Assembly (NCBI GenBank): GCA_020621865.1
Contig: JAHRYW010000010.1
Coordinates: 111,009-161,957 of the forward strand
Direction of reading: 5' to 3'
Length of the DNA: 50,949 nucleotides
Source of the DNA: Betaproteobacteria bacterium
GTDB lineage: Bacteria; Pseudomonadota; Gammaproteobacteria; Burkholderiales; Rhodocyclaceae
Position numbers and translations under genes: made by a program. Under the pieces are notes generated by a model. It saw only the letters and a program-made list of their open reading frames with translations. It had not been told where the DNA came from and did not search any database. Position 1 is the stretch's first letter; every line of letters starts with the position of its first letter. This document shows positions 44,050-50,949 of this stretch, in pieces.

Positions 44050-46599
44050 ATGATGCAAGTAAAACTGACCCGGCGTGATTTCATCAAGAGCAATGCGGTG
44101 GCAGCAGCTGCCGCAACGGCGGGCATTTCCGTCCCCGGCCTGGCTCAGGCGCAACAGAAAGGCAGCGATGGCGTGCGCTGGGACAAGGGGGTCTGTCGCT
44201 ACTGCGGTACCGGTTGCGGCGTGCTGGTCGGCGTCAAGGACGGCCGCGTGGTGGCCACCCAGGGCGACCCGGACGCACCGGTCAATCGCGGCCTGAACTG
44301 CATCAAGGGGTATTTCCTCTCCAAGATCATGTACGCGAAGGATCGCCTGACGACGCCGATGCTCCGCATGAAGGATGGCAAGTACGACAAGAACGGCGAT
44401 TTCAAGCCGATTTCCTGGACGCAGGCCTTCGACATCATGGAAGAGAAGTGCAAGGCCGCGCTCAAGGAAGGCGGGCCGAGGAACATCGCGATGTTTGGCT
44501 CCGGCCAGTGGACGGTCTGGGAGGGCTACGCTGCCGCCAAGCTGATGAAGGCCGGCTTCCGCACCAACAACATCGACCCCAATGCCCGCCACTGCATGGC
44601 TTCGGCCGTTGCCGGCTTCATGCGCACCTTCGGTATCGACGAACCGATGGGTTGCTACGATGATGCCGAGCACGCCGATGTCTTCGCGCTATGGGGCGCG
44701 AACATGGCCGAGATGCACCCGATCCTCTGGTCGCGCATCACCGACCGCCGGCTGACCGCCAAGCACGTCAAGGTTCATGTGCTGTCCACCTTCAGCCACC
44801 GCTCCTGCGAACTGGCCGACAACACACTGATCTTCAAGCCGCAGTCCGACCTGGCGATCCTCAACTACATCTGCAACCACATCATCACGACCGGCGCGGT
44901 GAACAAGGATTTCGTCGCCAAGCACGTCAAGTTCGCCAAGGGCGTGACCGACATCGGCTATGGCTTGCGGCCGAACCACCCGCTGGAAAAGGTGGCGATG
45001 AACAACGGCTACCCGGGCGAGGATGGCAAGCCGAAGGGTAACCCGAACAACTCGACGCCGATGACGTTCGACGAGTTCGCCGCCTTTGTGTCCGAATACA
45101 CGCTGGACAAGGCGCACGAGATTTCCGGCGTGCCCAAGGAAAACCTGGAAGCCTTGGCCAAGGCCTACGCCGACCCGAAGGTCAAGGTCGTTTCCTACTG
45201 GACCATGGGCTTCAACCAGCACACCCGCGGTACTTGGGTGAACAACATGATTTACAACGTGCACCTGCTGGTCGGCAAGATTTCCGAGCCGGGCAACGGG
45301 CCGTTCTCGCTGACCGGCCAGCCGTCGGCCTGCGGTACGGCGCGCGAGGTCGGTACCTTCGCCCATCGTCTGCCGGCCGACATGGTGGTGATGAATCCGA
45401 AGCATCGCGAAATGTCGGAAAAAATCTGGAAGCTGCCGGCCGGCACCATCCCCGACTGGATCGGCCTGCACGCCGTCGCCCAGAGCCGCGCGCTGAAGGA
45501 CGGCAAGCTCGGCTTCTACTGGACCTCGACGACCAACAACATGCAGGCCGGGCCGAACGTCAATGACGAAATCTACCCGGGCTGGCGCAATCCCAAGGCC
45601 TTCGTCGTCGTTTCCGATGTCTATCCGACGGTGTCGGCGATGTCCTCGGACCTGATCCTGCCCTGCGCGATGTGGATGGAAAAGGAAGGCATGTACGGCA
45701 ACGCCGAACGGCGCGGCCAGATGTGGCGCCAGCAGGTCAAGGCGCCGGGCGAGGGCAGGTCCGATCTGTGGCAGTACATGGAGTTTTCGAAGCGCTTCAA
45801 GGTCGAGGAAGTGTGGCCGGCCGAGTTGCTCGACAAGAATCCGGAATACAAGGGCAAGACGCTGTACGACGTGCTCTATGCCAACGGCCAGGTCAACAAG
45901 TTCGGCCTGGATGAGGTCAAGAGCGTCAACGCCCATGCCATCAAGGACTACATGAACGACGAGTCGCAGGCTTTCGGCTACTACGTCCAGAAGGGCCTGT
46001 TCGAGGAATACGCCAGCTTCGGTCGCGGCAAGGCGCACGACCTGGCGCTGTTCGACGTCTATCACAAGGCGCGCGGCCTGCGCTGGCCGGTGGTCGACGG
46101 CAAGGAAACGCTGTGGCGTTTCCGCGAGGGGTACGACACCTATGTGCCGAAGGGCGAAGGGGTGCGTTTCTACGGCTATCCGGACGGCAAGGCCATCGCC
46201 TTCGCGCTGCCCTACCAGCCGGCGGCCGAGATGCCCGATGCCGAGTACGACCTCTGGCTGTGCACCGGTCGGGTGCTGGAGCATTGGCATACCGGGTCGA
46301 TGACTCGCCGGGTGCCGGAACTCTACAAGGCGGTTCCCGACGCGATGATCTACATGCATCCCGAAGATGCCAAGAAGCGCGGCCTGGCCCGCAACGACGT
46401 GGTCAAGGTGGCGACCCGGCGCGGCGAAATCCAGTTGCGCGTCGAGACCAAGGGCCGCAACAAGCCGCCGGTCGGGCTGGTCTTCGTGCCTTTCTTCGAC
46501 GAACACCGGCTGGTCAACAAGCTGACGCTGGATGCCACTTGCCCGATCTCGAAAGAGACCGACTTCAAGAAATGCGCCTGCAAGGTGGTCAAGGCTTAA
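44050..46599 (+). CDS. napA: Periplasmic nitrate reductase catalytic subunit NapA
   Basis: A molybdenum enzyme (849 residues, bis-MGD plus one [4Fe-4S]) that reduces nitrate to nitrite in the periplasm. A twin-arginine signal '[10 protein letters not shown]' starts it, followed by '[13 protein letters not shown]' and a further Cys in 'LNCIKG' for the cluster. '[10 protein letters not shown]' carries the expected Mo-ligand Cys, and '[21 protein letters not shown]' (trimmed: [13 protein letters not shown]) is typical of NapA. ATG 44050 is chosen for GAGGAGG seven bases upstream; ATG 44053 is equally possible. Long open frames on the opposite strand here are shadows of codon bias. Confidence 0.96.
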   Translation: MMQVKLTRRDFIKSNAVAAAAATAGISVPGLAQAQQKGSDGVRWDKGVCRYCGTGCGVLVGVKDGRVVATQGDPDAPVNRGLNCIKGYFLSKIMYAKDRLTTPMLRMKDGKYDKNGDFKPISWTQAFDIMEEKCKAALKEGGPRNIAMFGSGQWTVWEGYAAAKLMKAGFRTNNIDPNARHCMASAVAGFMRTFGIDEPMGCYDDAEHADVFALWGANMAEMHPILWSRITDRRLTAKHVKVHVLSTFSHRSCELADNTLIFKPQSDLAILNYICNHIITTGAVNKDFVAKHVKFAKGVTDIGYGLRPNHPLEKVAMNNGYPGEDGKPKGNPNNSTPMTFDEFAAFVSEYTLDKAHEISGVPKENLEALAKAYADPKVKVVSYWTMGFNQHTRGTWVNNMIYNVHLLVGKISEPGNGPFSLTGQPSACGTAREVGTFAHRLPADMVVMNPKHREMSEKIWKLPAGTIPDWIGLHAVAQSRALKDGKLGFYWTSTTNNMQAGPNVNDEIYPGWRNPKAFVVVSDVYPTVSAMSSDLILPCAMWMEKEGMYGNAERRGQMWRQQVKAPGEGRSDLWQYMEFSKRFKVEEVWPAELLDKNPEYKGKTLYDVLYANGQVNKFGLDEVKSVNAHAIKDYMNDESQAFGYYVQKGLFEEYASFGRGKAHDLALFDVYHKARGLRWPVVDGKETLWRFREGYDTYVPKGEGVRFYGYPDGKAIAFALPYQPAAEMPDAEYDLWLCTGRVLEHWHTGSMTRRVPELYKAVPDAMIYMHPEDAKKRGLARNDVVKVATRRGEIQLRVETKGRNKPPVGLVFVPFFDEHRLVNKLTLDATCPISKETDFKKCACKVVKA

Positions 46600-46633
46600 G
46601 CACGCACAACAAGACAATCAGGGAGCGCCGGAA

Positions 46634-46658
46634 GCGGGTGGGAAAGGGGCCCACCTGC
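46634..46658 (+). promoter_or_regulatory. Intercistronic hairpin between napA and napG
   Basis: GCGGGTGGG (46634-46642) pairs with CCCACCTGC (46650-46658), nine pairs including one G-U, loop AAAGGGG. No T-run follows, so it is unlikely to end transcription. It might instead protect the upstream napA message or lower napGHB expression. Confidence 0.45.
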
Positions 46659-46686
46659 AACGGCCTGACCGAAAAATGAGAGAGCA

Positions 46687-47559
46687 ATGAAAAGCAACAC
46701 CCCAAAAACGAACGCGGCCCGCCGCCAGTTCATGTTCGATTCCGCACGCATGGCCTGCGGTGTCGGCATGCTCGGCCTCGGTCTGGGACTTTACGCCAAG
46801 CAGTCGAAGGCCTTGCCGGCACTCGCCCTGCGGCCGCCGGGCGCGCTGCCCGAGGACGACTTCCTTGGCGCCTGCATCCGTTGTGGCCTGTGCGTTCGCG
46901 ACTGCCCCTACAACACGCTGGAACTGGCCAAGCCGGAGGCGCCGGTAACGACCGGCACTCCGTACTTCACGGCGCGCAACATCCCCTGCGAGATGTGCGA
47001 CGACATTCCCTGCGTCAAGGCTTGCCCGACCAAGGCCCTCGACCACGGTCTGACTGACATCAACAAGGCCAAGATGGGCGTCGCGGTGCTGATCGACCAC
47101 GAAACCTGCCTGAATTTCCTCGGCCTGCGCTGCGATGTCTGCTACCGGGTCTGCCCGGTCATCGACAAGGCGATCACGCTCGACATGGTGCCCAATACGC
47201 GCACCGGCCGACACGCCATGTTCCTGCCGACCGTCCATTCCGAACACTGCACCGGCTGCGGCAAGTGCGAGAAATCCTGTGTGCTCGAAGAGGCGGCGAT
47301 TCGCGTCCTGCCGCCCAAGCTGGCCAAGGGCGAGCTCGGCAAGCATTACCGGATCGGCTGGGATGAGCAGAAGAAGGCGGGCCACTCGCTGATCGACGAA
47401 TCGAAGATGGTCGACCTGCCCGACCGTCTGCCCGAGGGAGCCAGCCTGCCCGGGCACTACGACCCGGCTTCCGGCAATACCGCGGCGGCGCGCGGCATGC
47501 CGGGCAGCGAGGCGGGTGCCATTCCCAGTTTGCCGCCGGGTCTGGGGGGCAAGCCATGA
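46687..47559 (+). CDS. napG: Quinol dehydrogenase ferredoxin subunit NapG
   Basis: A periplasmic iron-sulfur protein (290 residues) with a twin-arginine signal 'ARRQFMFDSA' and four [4Fe-4S] clusters. Cys patterns are 'CIRCGLCVRDCP' (about 59), 'CEMCDDIPCVKACP' (about 102), 'CDVCYRVCP' and 'CTGCGKCEKSC'. With NapH it takes electrons from quinol. In the absence of NapC (none found here) it should be the main electron input to NapAB. It is 87 bases after napA; the stop overlaps the napH start by four bases (ATGA). Confidence 0.95.
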   Translation: MKSNTPKTNAARRQFMFDSARMACGVGMLGLGLGLYAKQSKALPALALRPPGALPEDDFLGACIRCGLCVRDCPYNTLELAKPEAPVTTGTPYFTARNIPCEMCDDIPCVKACPTKALDHGLTDINKAKMGVAVLIDHETCLNFLGLRCDVCYRVCPVIDKAITLDMVPNTRTGRHAMFLPTVHSEHCTGCGKCEKSCVLEEAAIRVLPPKLAKGELGKHYRIGWDEQKKAGHSLIDESKMVDLPDRLPEGASLPGHYDPASGNTAAARGMPGSEAGAIPSLPPGLGGKP

Positions 47560-48464
47560 GCGCCGCCCTGCACAAAAAACGTATCGGCGCCGAGGCGGTG
47601 GCCGAAAAAGGCTGGCTGGCGGCACACAAGTGGCTGATCCTGCGGAGGGTTTCGCAATTCGGCATCCTTGCCCTCTTCCTGCTCGGGCCGCTGGCCGGCA
47701 TCTGGATCGTCAAGGGCAACCTCAACTTCAGCTACACGCTCGGCGTGCTGCCGCTGACCGATCCTTACGTCGCCTTGCAGTCGCTGGCCGCCGGGCATCT
47801 GCCGGAAACGCTCGGCCTGATCGGTGTGGCGATTGTCGCCGGTTTCTATCTGGTGGTCGGCGGGCGTGTCTATTGCAGCTGGGTCTGCCCGGTTAATGTC
47901 GTCACCGACGTCGCTGGTTGGCTGCGCGACCGCCTCGGCATCAAAGGCAGCGTCCATCTGTCGCGCCAGACGCGCTACTGGGTGCTGGGGATGACGCTGA
48001 TCGGCTCGGCGCTGACCGGGGTTGTGTTGTGGGAGTTGATCAACCCGATCTCGATGCTGCACCGCGGGTTGATCTTTGGCCTGGGGGCGGCGTGGAGCGT
48101 CGTGCTCGCCATCTTCCTGTTCGATTTGTTCGTGATGAGCCGCGGCTGGTGTGGCCGTCTGTGCCCGGTTGGCGCCTTCTACGGCTTGCTCGGGCGCTGG
48201 AGCCCGGTCCGGGTGTCGGCGCCGCAACGTCGTGCCTGCAACGACTGCATGGACTGCTTCGAAGTCTGTCCCGAACCGCAGGTCATTCGCCCGGCGCTGA
48301 AGGGCGAGGACAAGGGCGTCGGGCCGGTCATTCTGGCGGCCGATTGCACCAATTGCGGCCGCTGCATCGATGTCTGCTCGAAGGAGGTCTTTACCTTCGG
48401 CCTGCGTTTCAACAATTCCGCATCTGCTGCGCCGCTTTCCGCGGCGCAGTCCGAATCGAAGTGA
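47556..48464 (+). CDS. napH: Quinol dehydrogenase membrane subunit NapH
   Basis: A 302-residue integral membrane protein with four hydrophobic segments (for example 'GILALFLLGPLAGIWIV' and 'LGLIGVAIVAGFYLVVG'). Two CxxxCP motifs ('CSWVCP', 'CGRLCP') and a C-terminal ferredoxin domain with 'CNDCMDCFEVC' and 'CTNCGRCIDVC' complete it. NapH oxidises menaquinol or ubiquinol and passes electrons to NapG. Members are related to NosR/CcoG-type proteins, but position and pattern fit NapH. Confidence 0.94.
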   Translation: MSAALHKKRIGAEAVAEKGWLAAHKWLILRRVSQFGILALFLLGPLAGIWIVKGNLNFSYTLGVLPLTDPYVALQSLAAGHLPETLGLIGVAIVAGFYLVVGGRVYCSWVCPVNVVTDVAGWLRDRLGIKGSVHLSRQTRYWVLGMTLIGSALTGVVLWELINPISMLHRGLIFGLGAAWSVVLAIFLFDLFVMSRGWCGRLCPVGAFYGLLGRWSPVRVSAPQRRACNDCMDCFEVCPEPQVIRPALKGEDKGVGPVILAADCTNCGRCIDVCSKEVFTFGLRFNNSASAAPLSAAQSESK

Positions 48465-48494
48465 TGATCGAGTTCTTGAGGAGGAGCGCCCATC

Positions 48495-48989
48495 ATGAAA
48501 CAAGCACTTAAGACGAGCCTGGCCATTCTGGCTTCCACTGTGTTCTGGAGCTTCGCGTCGCCGGGTTTTGCGCAGGAGGCGCCCAAGCCAATGCGCGGTG
48601 CCGACGTGGCGGCGGTGGACCAGGCTCCGGAGGCCAAAAAATACCTGGGCGGCAAGCCGGGCGGCCAGGAGAAAGTGGCGCGTACCTTTAGCAGCCAGCC
48701 GCCGGTCATCCCGCATGCCGTCGAGAATTTCGACGAGATCACGCTGGAGGAGAACCAGTGCCTGACCTGCCACAGCGCGGCAAATTACCAGAAGAAAAAG
48801 GCGCCCAAGATCGGCGATAGCCATTTCCGCGACCGTGAGGGCAAGGTGTTGGCAGAAACCTCCGCGCTACGCCACAACTGCGTGCAGTGCCATGTGCCGC
48901 AGGTGGATGCACCGCCGCTGGTCGAAAACGACTTCAAGGGCGAAGTCGCCGCCAGCAAGGTCGCCAAGCCGGCCAAGAAAAAGAACTGA
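48495..48989 (+). CDS. napB: Periplasmic nitrate reductase small subunit NapB
   Basis: A dihaem cytochrome c (164 residues) that passes electrons to NapA. It has a signal peptide (about 1-27, 'FAQ' cleavage), two haem sites CLTCH (about 89) and CVQCH (about 133), and two conserved His ('VIPHAVENF' and 'SHFRDR') as distal ligands. The C-terminus is lysine-rich. It ends the operon and is followed by a hairpin at 49010-49030. napE, napF and napC are not found in the window. Confidence 0.94.
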   Translation: MKQALKTSLAILASTVFWSFASPGFAQEAPKPMRGADVAAVDQAPEAKKYLGGKPGGQEKVARTFSSQPPVIPHAVENFDEITLEENQCLTCHSAANYQKKKAPKIGDSHFRDREGKVLAETSALRHNCVQCHVPQVDAPPLVENDFKGEVAASKVAKPAKKKN

Positions 48990-49009
48990 GGGGCGGGGTC
49001 CATACGAAG

Positions 49010-49030
49010 AAGGGAGCCATGGGCTCCCTT
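49010..49030 (+). terminator. Hairpin terminator after napB
   Basis: AAGGGAGCC (49010-49018), loop ATG, GGCTCCCTT (49022-49030), a perfect nine-pair stem 21 bases past the stop. The T-tract that follows is weak (TTGTCTTCT). Confidence 0.65.
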
Positions 49031-49057
49031 GTCTTCTGTACCGGCCGCCGGCGACCA

Positions 49058-49090
49058 AATGCTACGGTCGGCCGGAAATTTTGGCCAAAA
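49058..49090 (+). repeat. Dispersed 33-bp motif, copy 7
   Basis: Exact core AATGCTACGGTC (49058-49069), 13 bases with AAATTTT, GGCC, AAAA. It lies between convergent napB and rpoH, close to the 3' end of both. Confidence 0.8.
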
Positions 49091-49120
49091 TCGAAATTCT
49101 TGCGCCAGCCGTTACGGCCA

Positions 49121-49981
49121 TTAAGCCGCGGCCAGCACGCCGCGCATTTTCTGCAGCGCCTTGACTTCGATCTGCCGGATACGCTCGGCCGAAACGTCGA
49201 ACTCGGCGGCCAGTTCATGCAGCGTTGCCGCTTCGCCTTCGGCCAGCCAGCGTGCCTCGACGATGCGACGGCTACGCGGGTCCAGGCTATCCAGCGCGTC
49301 GTGCAGGCCTTCGTTCTGCAGACGGGCCAGTGCCTTGTTTTCCAGCATGCGGGTCGGTTCGTAGCGCGAATCGGCCAGGTAGTCGATCGGCGCGAAGGCC
49401 TCGTCGCCATCGTCCGGGTTGCCTTCCAGCGCCAGGTCACGGCCACTGAGACGGGTTTCCATCTCGACCACTTCTTCCGGCTTGACGCCAAGACGGGCGG
49501 CGACTTCGGCGGCCTGCGTGCCGGACAGCGTATCGACGCCTTCGTAGTCGTTCTTCAGGCTGCGAAGGTTGAAGAATAGCTTGCGCTGCGCCTTGGTCGT
49601 CGCCACTTTGACCAGACGCCAGTTCTTCAGGATGTACTCGTGAATCTCGGCCTTGATCCAGTGCATGGCGAACGAAACCAGACGCACGCCGCGCGTCGGG
49701 TCGAAGCGCTTGACGGCTTTCATCAGGCCGATATTGCCTTCCTGGATCAGGTCGGCGTGCGGCAGGCCATAACCGAGGTAGCCGCGGGCGATGGAGATGA
49801 CCAGGCGAAGATGCGAGAGAACGAGCTGACGCGCCGCCTCCACATCGCCTTCGCTGTGGAAACGCTCGGCCAGCCGGGTCTCCTCGGCCTCAGACAGCAT
49901 CGGATAACGGTTCGCTGCCTGGATGTAGGCATCAATGTTACCGACTGACGAGGGGATGGGAAGCGCCAGTGCGTGGGTCAT
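49121..49981 (-). CDS. rpoH: RNA polymerase heat-shock sigma factor RpoH (sigma-32)
   Basis: A 286-residue group 3 sigma factor. Regions 2 ('LIQEGNIGLMKAVKRFDP'), the diagnostic RpoH box 'QRKLFFNLR' (about 138-146), region 3 and region 4 helix-turn-helix ('LHELAAEFDVSAERIRQIE') are all present. It drives chaperone and protease genes on heat shock. AAGGAGG lies seven to eight bases before the ATG. Upstream lies a perfect CIRCE operator over the promoter, so HrcA control of the sigma factor gene itself is expected. Confidence 0.95.
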   Translation of the reverse strand: MTHALALPIPSSVGNIDAYIQAANRYPMLSEAEETRLAERFHSEGDVEAARQLVLSHLRLVISIARGYLGYGLPHADLIQEGNIGLMKAVKRFDPTRGVRLVSFAMHWIKAEIHEYILKNWRLVKVATTKAQRKLFFNLRSLKNDYEGVDTLSGTQAAEVAARLGVKPEEVVEMETRLSGRDLALEGNPDDGDEAFAPIDYLADSRYEPTRMLENKALARLQNEGLHDALDSLDPRSRRIVEARWLAEGEAATLHELAAEFDVSAERIRQIEVKALQKMRGVLAAA

Positions 49982-50012
49982 AGCGTAGTGTCCTCCTTCT
50001 GGTTACAAAATT

Positions 50013-50042
50013 ATTTTAGCACTCGACGCCTAAGAGTGCTAA
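50013..50042 (-). promoter_or_regulatory. Promoter of rpoH overlapping CIRCE
   Basis: Minus-strand -35 TTAGCA (50042-50037), an 18-base spacer and -10 TAAAAT (50018-50013). The CIRCE arms cover both boxes, so HrcA binding would block polymerase. Confidence 0.55.
50016..50042. promoter_or_regulatory. CIRCE element (HrcA operator)
   Basis: TTAGCACTC, nine-base spacer, GAGTGCTAA: a perfect match to the CIRCE consensus. It lies 35 bases upstream of the rpoH start. CIRCE is the binding site of the heat-shock repressor HrcA. Confidence 0.9.
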
Positions 50043-50179
50043 GGCGAAAAAAAGTTTCTCGCGATCGGACTCGTGTTCCAGGCAATTAAAGTCGAAAACT
50101 GCCTACCACAAACTGAGTCCCTACTGGGCGGCTAGCAAAGAATTACTTTGGAAAAGAAAAAATTCAATTGATCGGTACC

Positions 50180-50489
50180 GTGACCAAGGCTCGTGTGCTG
50201 CGTGCGGCCACAATCTTTCGGGAAAGAGAGATTAGCCAATCGGAGGTTGCCGAAATTGTTGGGGCAAGCCAGCCTCAAATTAGCCGAAACCTCAAAGGAG
50301 AGGGGGCGTGCAACCAAGCTGGCCGAGGAAGTCTGCCTCCACGCTGAAAAACTTGAAGGAGGAGTAACTGCGGAGGCAGTTTGTTCGAACAAAGAGTTGA
50401 TCAATGCCGTGGCGGAAACCTGGGATGGTAGTGCACTAAAAAATGTTGCATTAAGTATGCCGGTATGTCCGGCAACTGTTCGGCCATAA
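50180..50489 (+). pseudogene. Helix-turn-helix regulator gene, apparently frameshifted
   Basis: The first frame (from GTG 50180, or TTG 50168) reads 'VTKARVLRAATIFRERE' and a helix-turn-helix 'SEVAEIVGASQPQISRNLK', then hits a stop at 50345. If one G is dropped from the G5 run at 50302-50306, reading continues in the next frame as 'GRATKLAEEVCLHAEKLEGG' and 'ELINAVAETWDGSA' up to a stop at 50487. The two halves fit one regulator of about 100 residues. It could be a disabled gene, a sequencing error at the homopolymer, or programmed frameshifting. I cannot name the family. Confidence 0.5.
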
Positions 50490-50853
50490 TGATCGTTGGC
50501 CTTAGGTGGTCATTCAAGCGGCAATCCGCCGCTTTCCTGCCGTTCGGTTTTTCGGGGGCGCGAACGGCAACATGCCTATCGGACGAATGCGCATTTCGTG
50601 CCCTTAGTTGACCTTGGTGCCTAATCCGGCTGAGACAGTAATCGCCTCTGCGCAGCTTTTCTCATCCTTCATTGGAGTTCAGCATTCTGAAGGCCTAATT
50701 GAGTAACGCCAGCAATGCATCAGTTTGCAGCAGGTGACTACGAGCGGTGGAAGGCGGTCTAACCTAGAAAAATCTGACCTTGGTGGTCGCATGCCAAGCA
50801 TCTATGTATTTCTGCAGGTTGATTCCTGGTAGTTGCACAAAGCAAATATTCGG
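50490..50853. other. Non-coding stretch before the right-hand promoter
   Basis: I see no gene in about 360 bases. Two inverted repeats occur: AAGCGGC (50516-50522) with GCCGCTT (50528-50534), and GCCGTTCG (50539-50546) with CGAACGGC (50563-50570). The first could be a weak terminator of the regulator gene. Confidence 0.45.
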
Positions 50854-50882
50854 TTGACGTGGATGTTCTTTATGTTCATAAT
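50854..50882 (+). promoter_or_regulatory. Strong promoter, probably rRNA operon P1
   Basis: TTGACG (50854-50859), a 17-base spacer and CATAAT (50877-50882), with an A/T-rich stretch upstream (AGCAAATATT) and a G/C-rich discriminator (CGCCCCCCG). This combination is typical of stringently controlled stable-RNA promoters. Confidence 0.65.
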
Positions 50883-50925
50883 TCGCCCCCCGTCGCTGCT
50901 GACGAATCAAACGAAACGGCGCGGC

Positions 50926-50949
50926 GACTGATCTTTAAAAACTTGGACA
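50926..50949 (+). other. boxA-like leader sequence, likely start of an rRNA operon
   Basis: GACTGATCTTTAAAAACTTG resembles the boxA antitermination sequence (core GCTCTTTAA) of rRNA leaders. It lies 44 bases after the -10 box at the window's edge. The 16S gene itself, if present, is outside. Confidence 0.45.

Noticed and set aside
44689..46617. 642-codon minus-strand open frame opposite napA
   Set aside because: Shadow of napA; no ribosome site or recognisable family.
1..50949. CRISPR arrays, tRNA genes, transposases and integrases
   Set aside because: I looked for regular direct repeats, T-loop signatures (GTTCGAATC type) and transposase or recombinase motifs and saw none that hold up.

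Overview
The window looks like chromosomal DNA from a betaproteobacterium close to the Rhodocyclales/Azonexaceae (Dechloromonas-like). This is inferred from high GC content, gene types and gene neighbourhoods, not from any database search. Most of it is densely packed housekeeping sequence. There is one clearly AT-richer accessory block.

Layout: 1-5095 holds a partial DUF4197 gene, a small unknown gene, rep helicase, a small Ala/Lys/Pro-rich exported protein, a cytochrome c5-type protein, a small unknown protein and a pncC/CinA-type amidase. 5300-14893 holds a hybrid sensor kinase, a SWIM/SNF2 helicase behind ubiB, a diguanylate cyclase and a mug-like DNA glycosylase. 14946-21904 is a plus-strand run: argS, a SPOR protein, dsbA, an SDR dehydrogenase, thiS, thiG, trmB, rdgC and a SEC-C (YchJ-like) protein. 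22009-28927 holds an isolated methyltransferase, a YidB-like protein, then a minus-strand set (Ser/Thr kinase, PP2C phosphatase, rph, rdgB, hemW), and yicC facing away from it.

28953-38281 is an AT-rich glycan-modification island. It encodes a PP-loop ATPase-like protein, a polysaccharide pyruvyl transferase-like protein, five glycosyltransferases and two Stealth-type sugar-phosphate transferases. It separates yicC from gmk-rpoZ-spoT, which are usually close together. After it come dadA, tatD and a periplasmic nitrate reductase operon, napDAGHB. The nap operon has no napC, so electrons probably reach NapAB through NapGH. An FNR-like box lies upstream of napD.

The right end carries rpoH under a perfect CIRCE operator that overlaps its promoter, a frameshifted helix-turn-helix regulator gene, and a strong stringent-type promoter followed by a boxA-like sequence. 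The last two suggest the window stops just inside the leader of an rRNA operon.

The most unusual signal is a dispersed 33-bp motif: AATGCTACGGTC, then 13 bases ending in an A/T tract, then a G/C tetramer, then AAAA. It occurs seven times in both orientations, with exact spacing, in intergenic DNA and also inside dsbA, hemW, tatD and the mug-like gene in different reading frames. Its architecture (core plus two A/T tracts about one helical turn apart) resembles a DNA uptake signal or a dispersed protein-binding site, and I do not recognise it.
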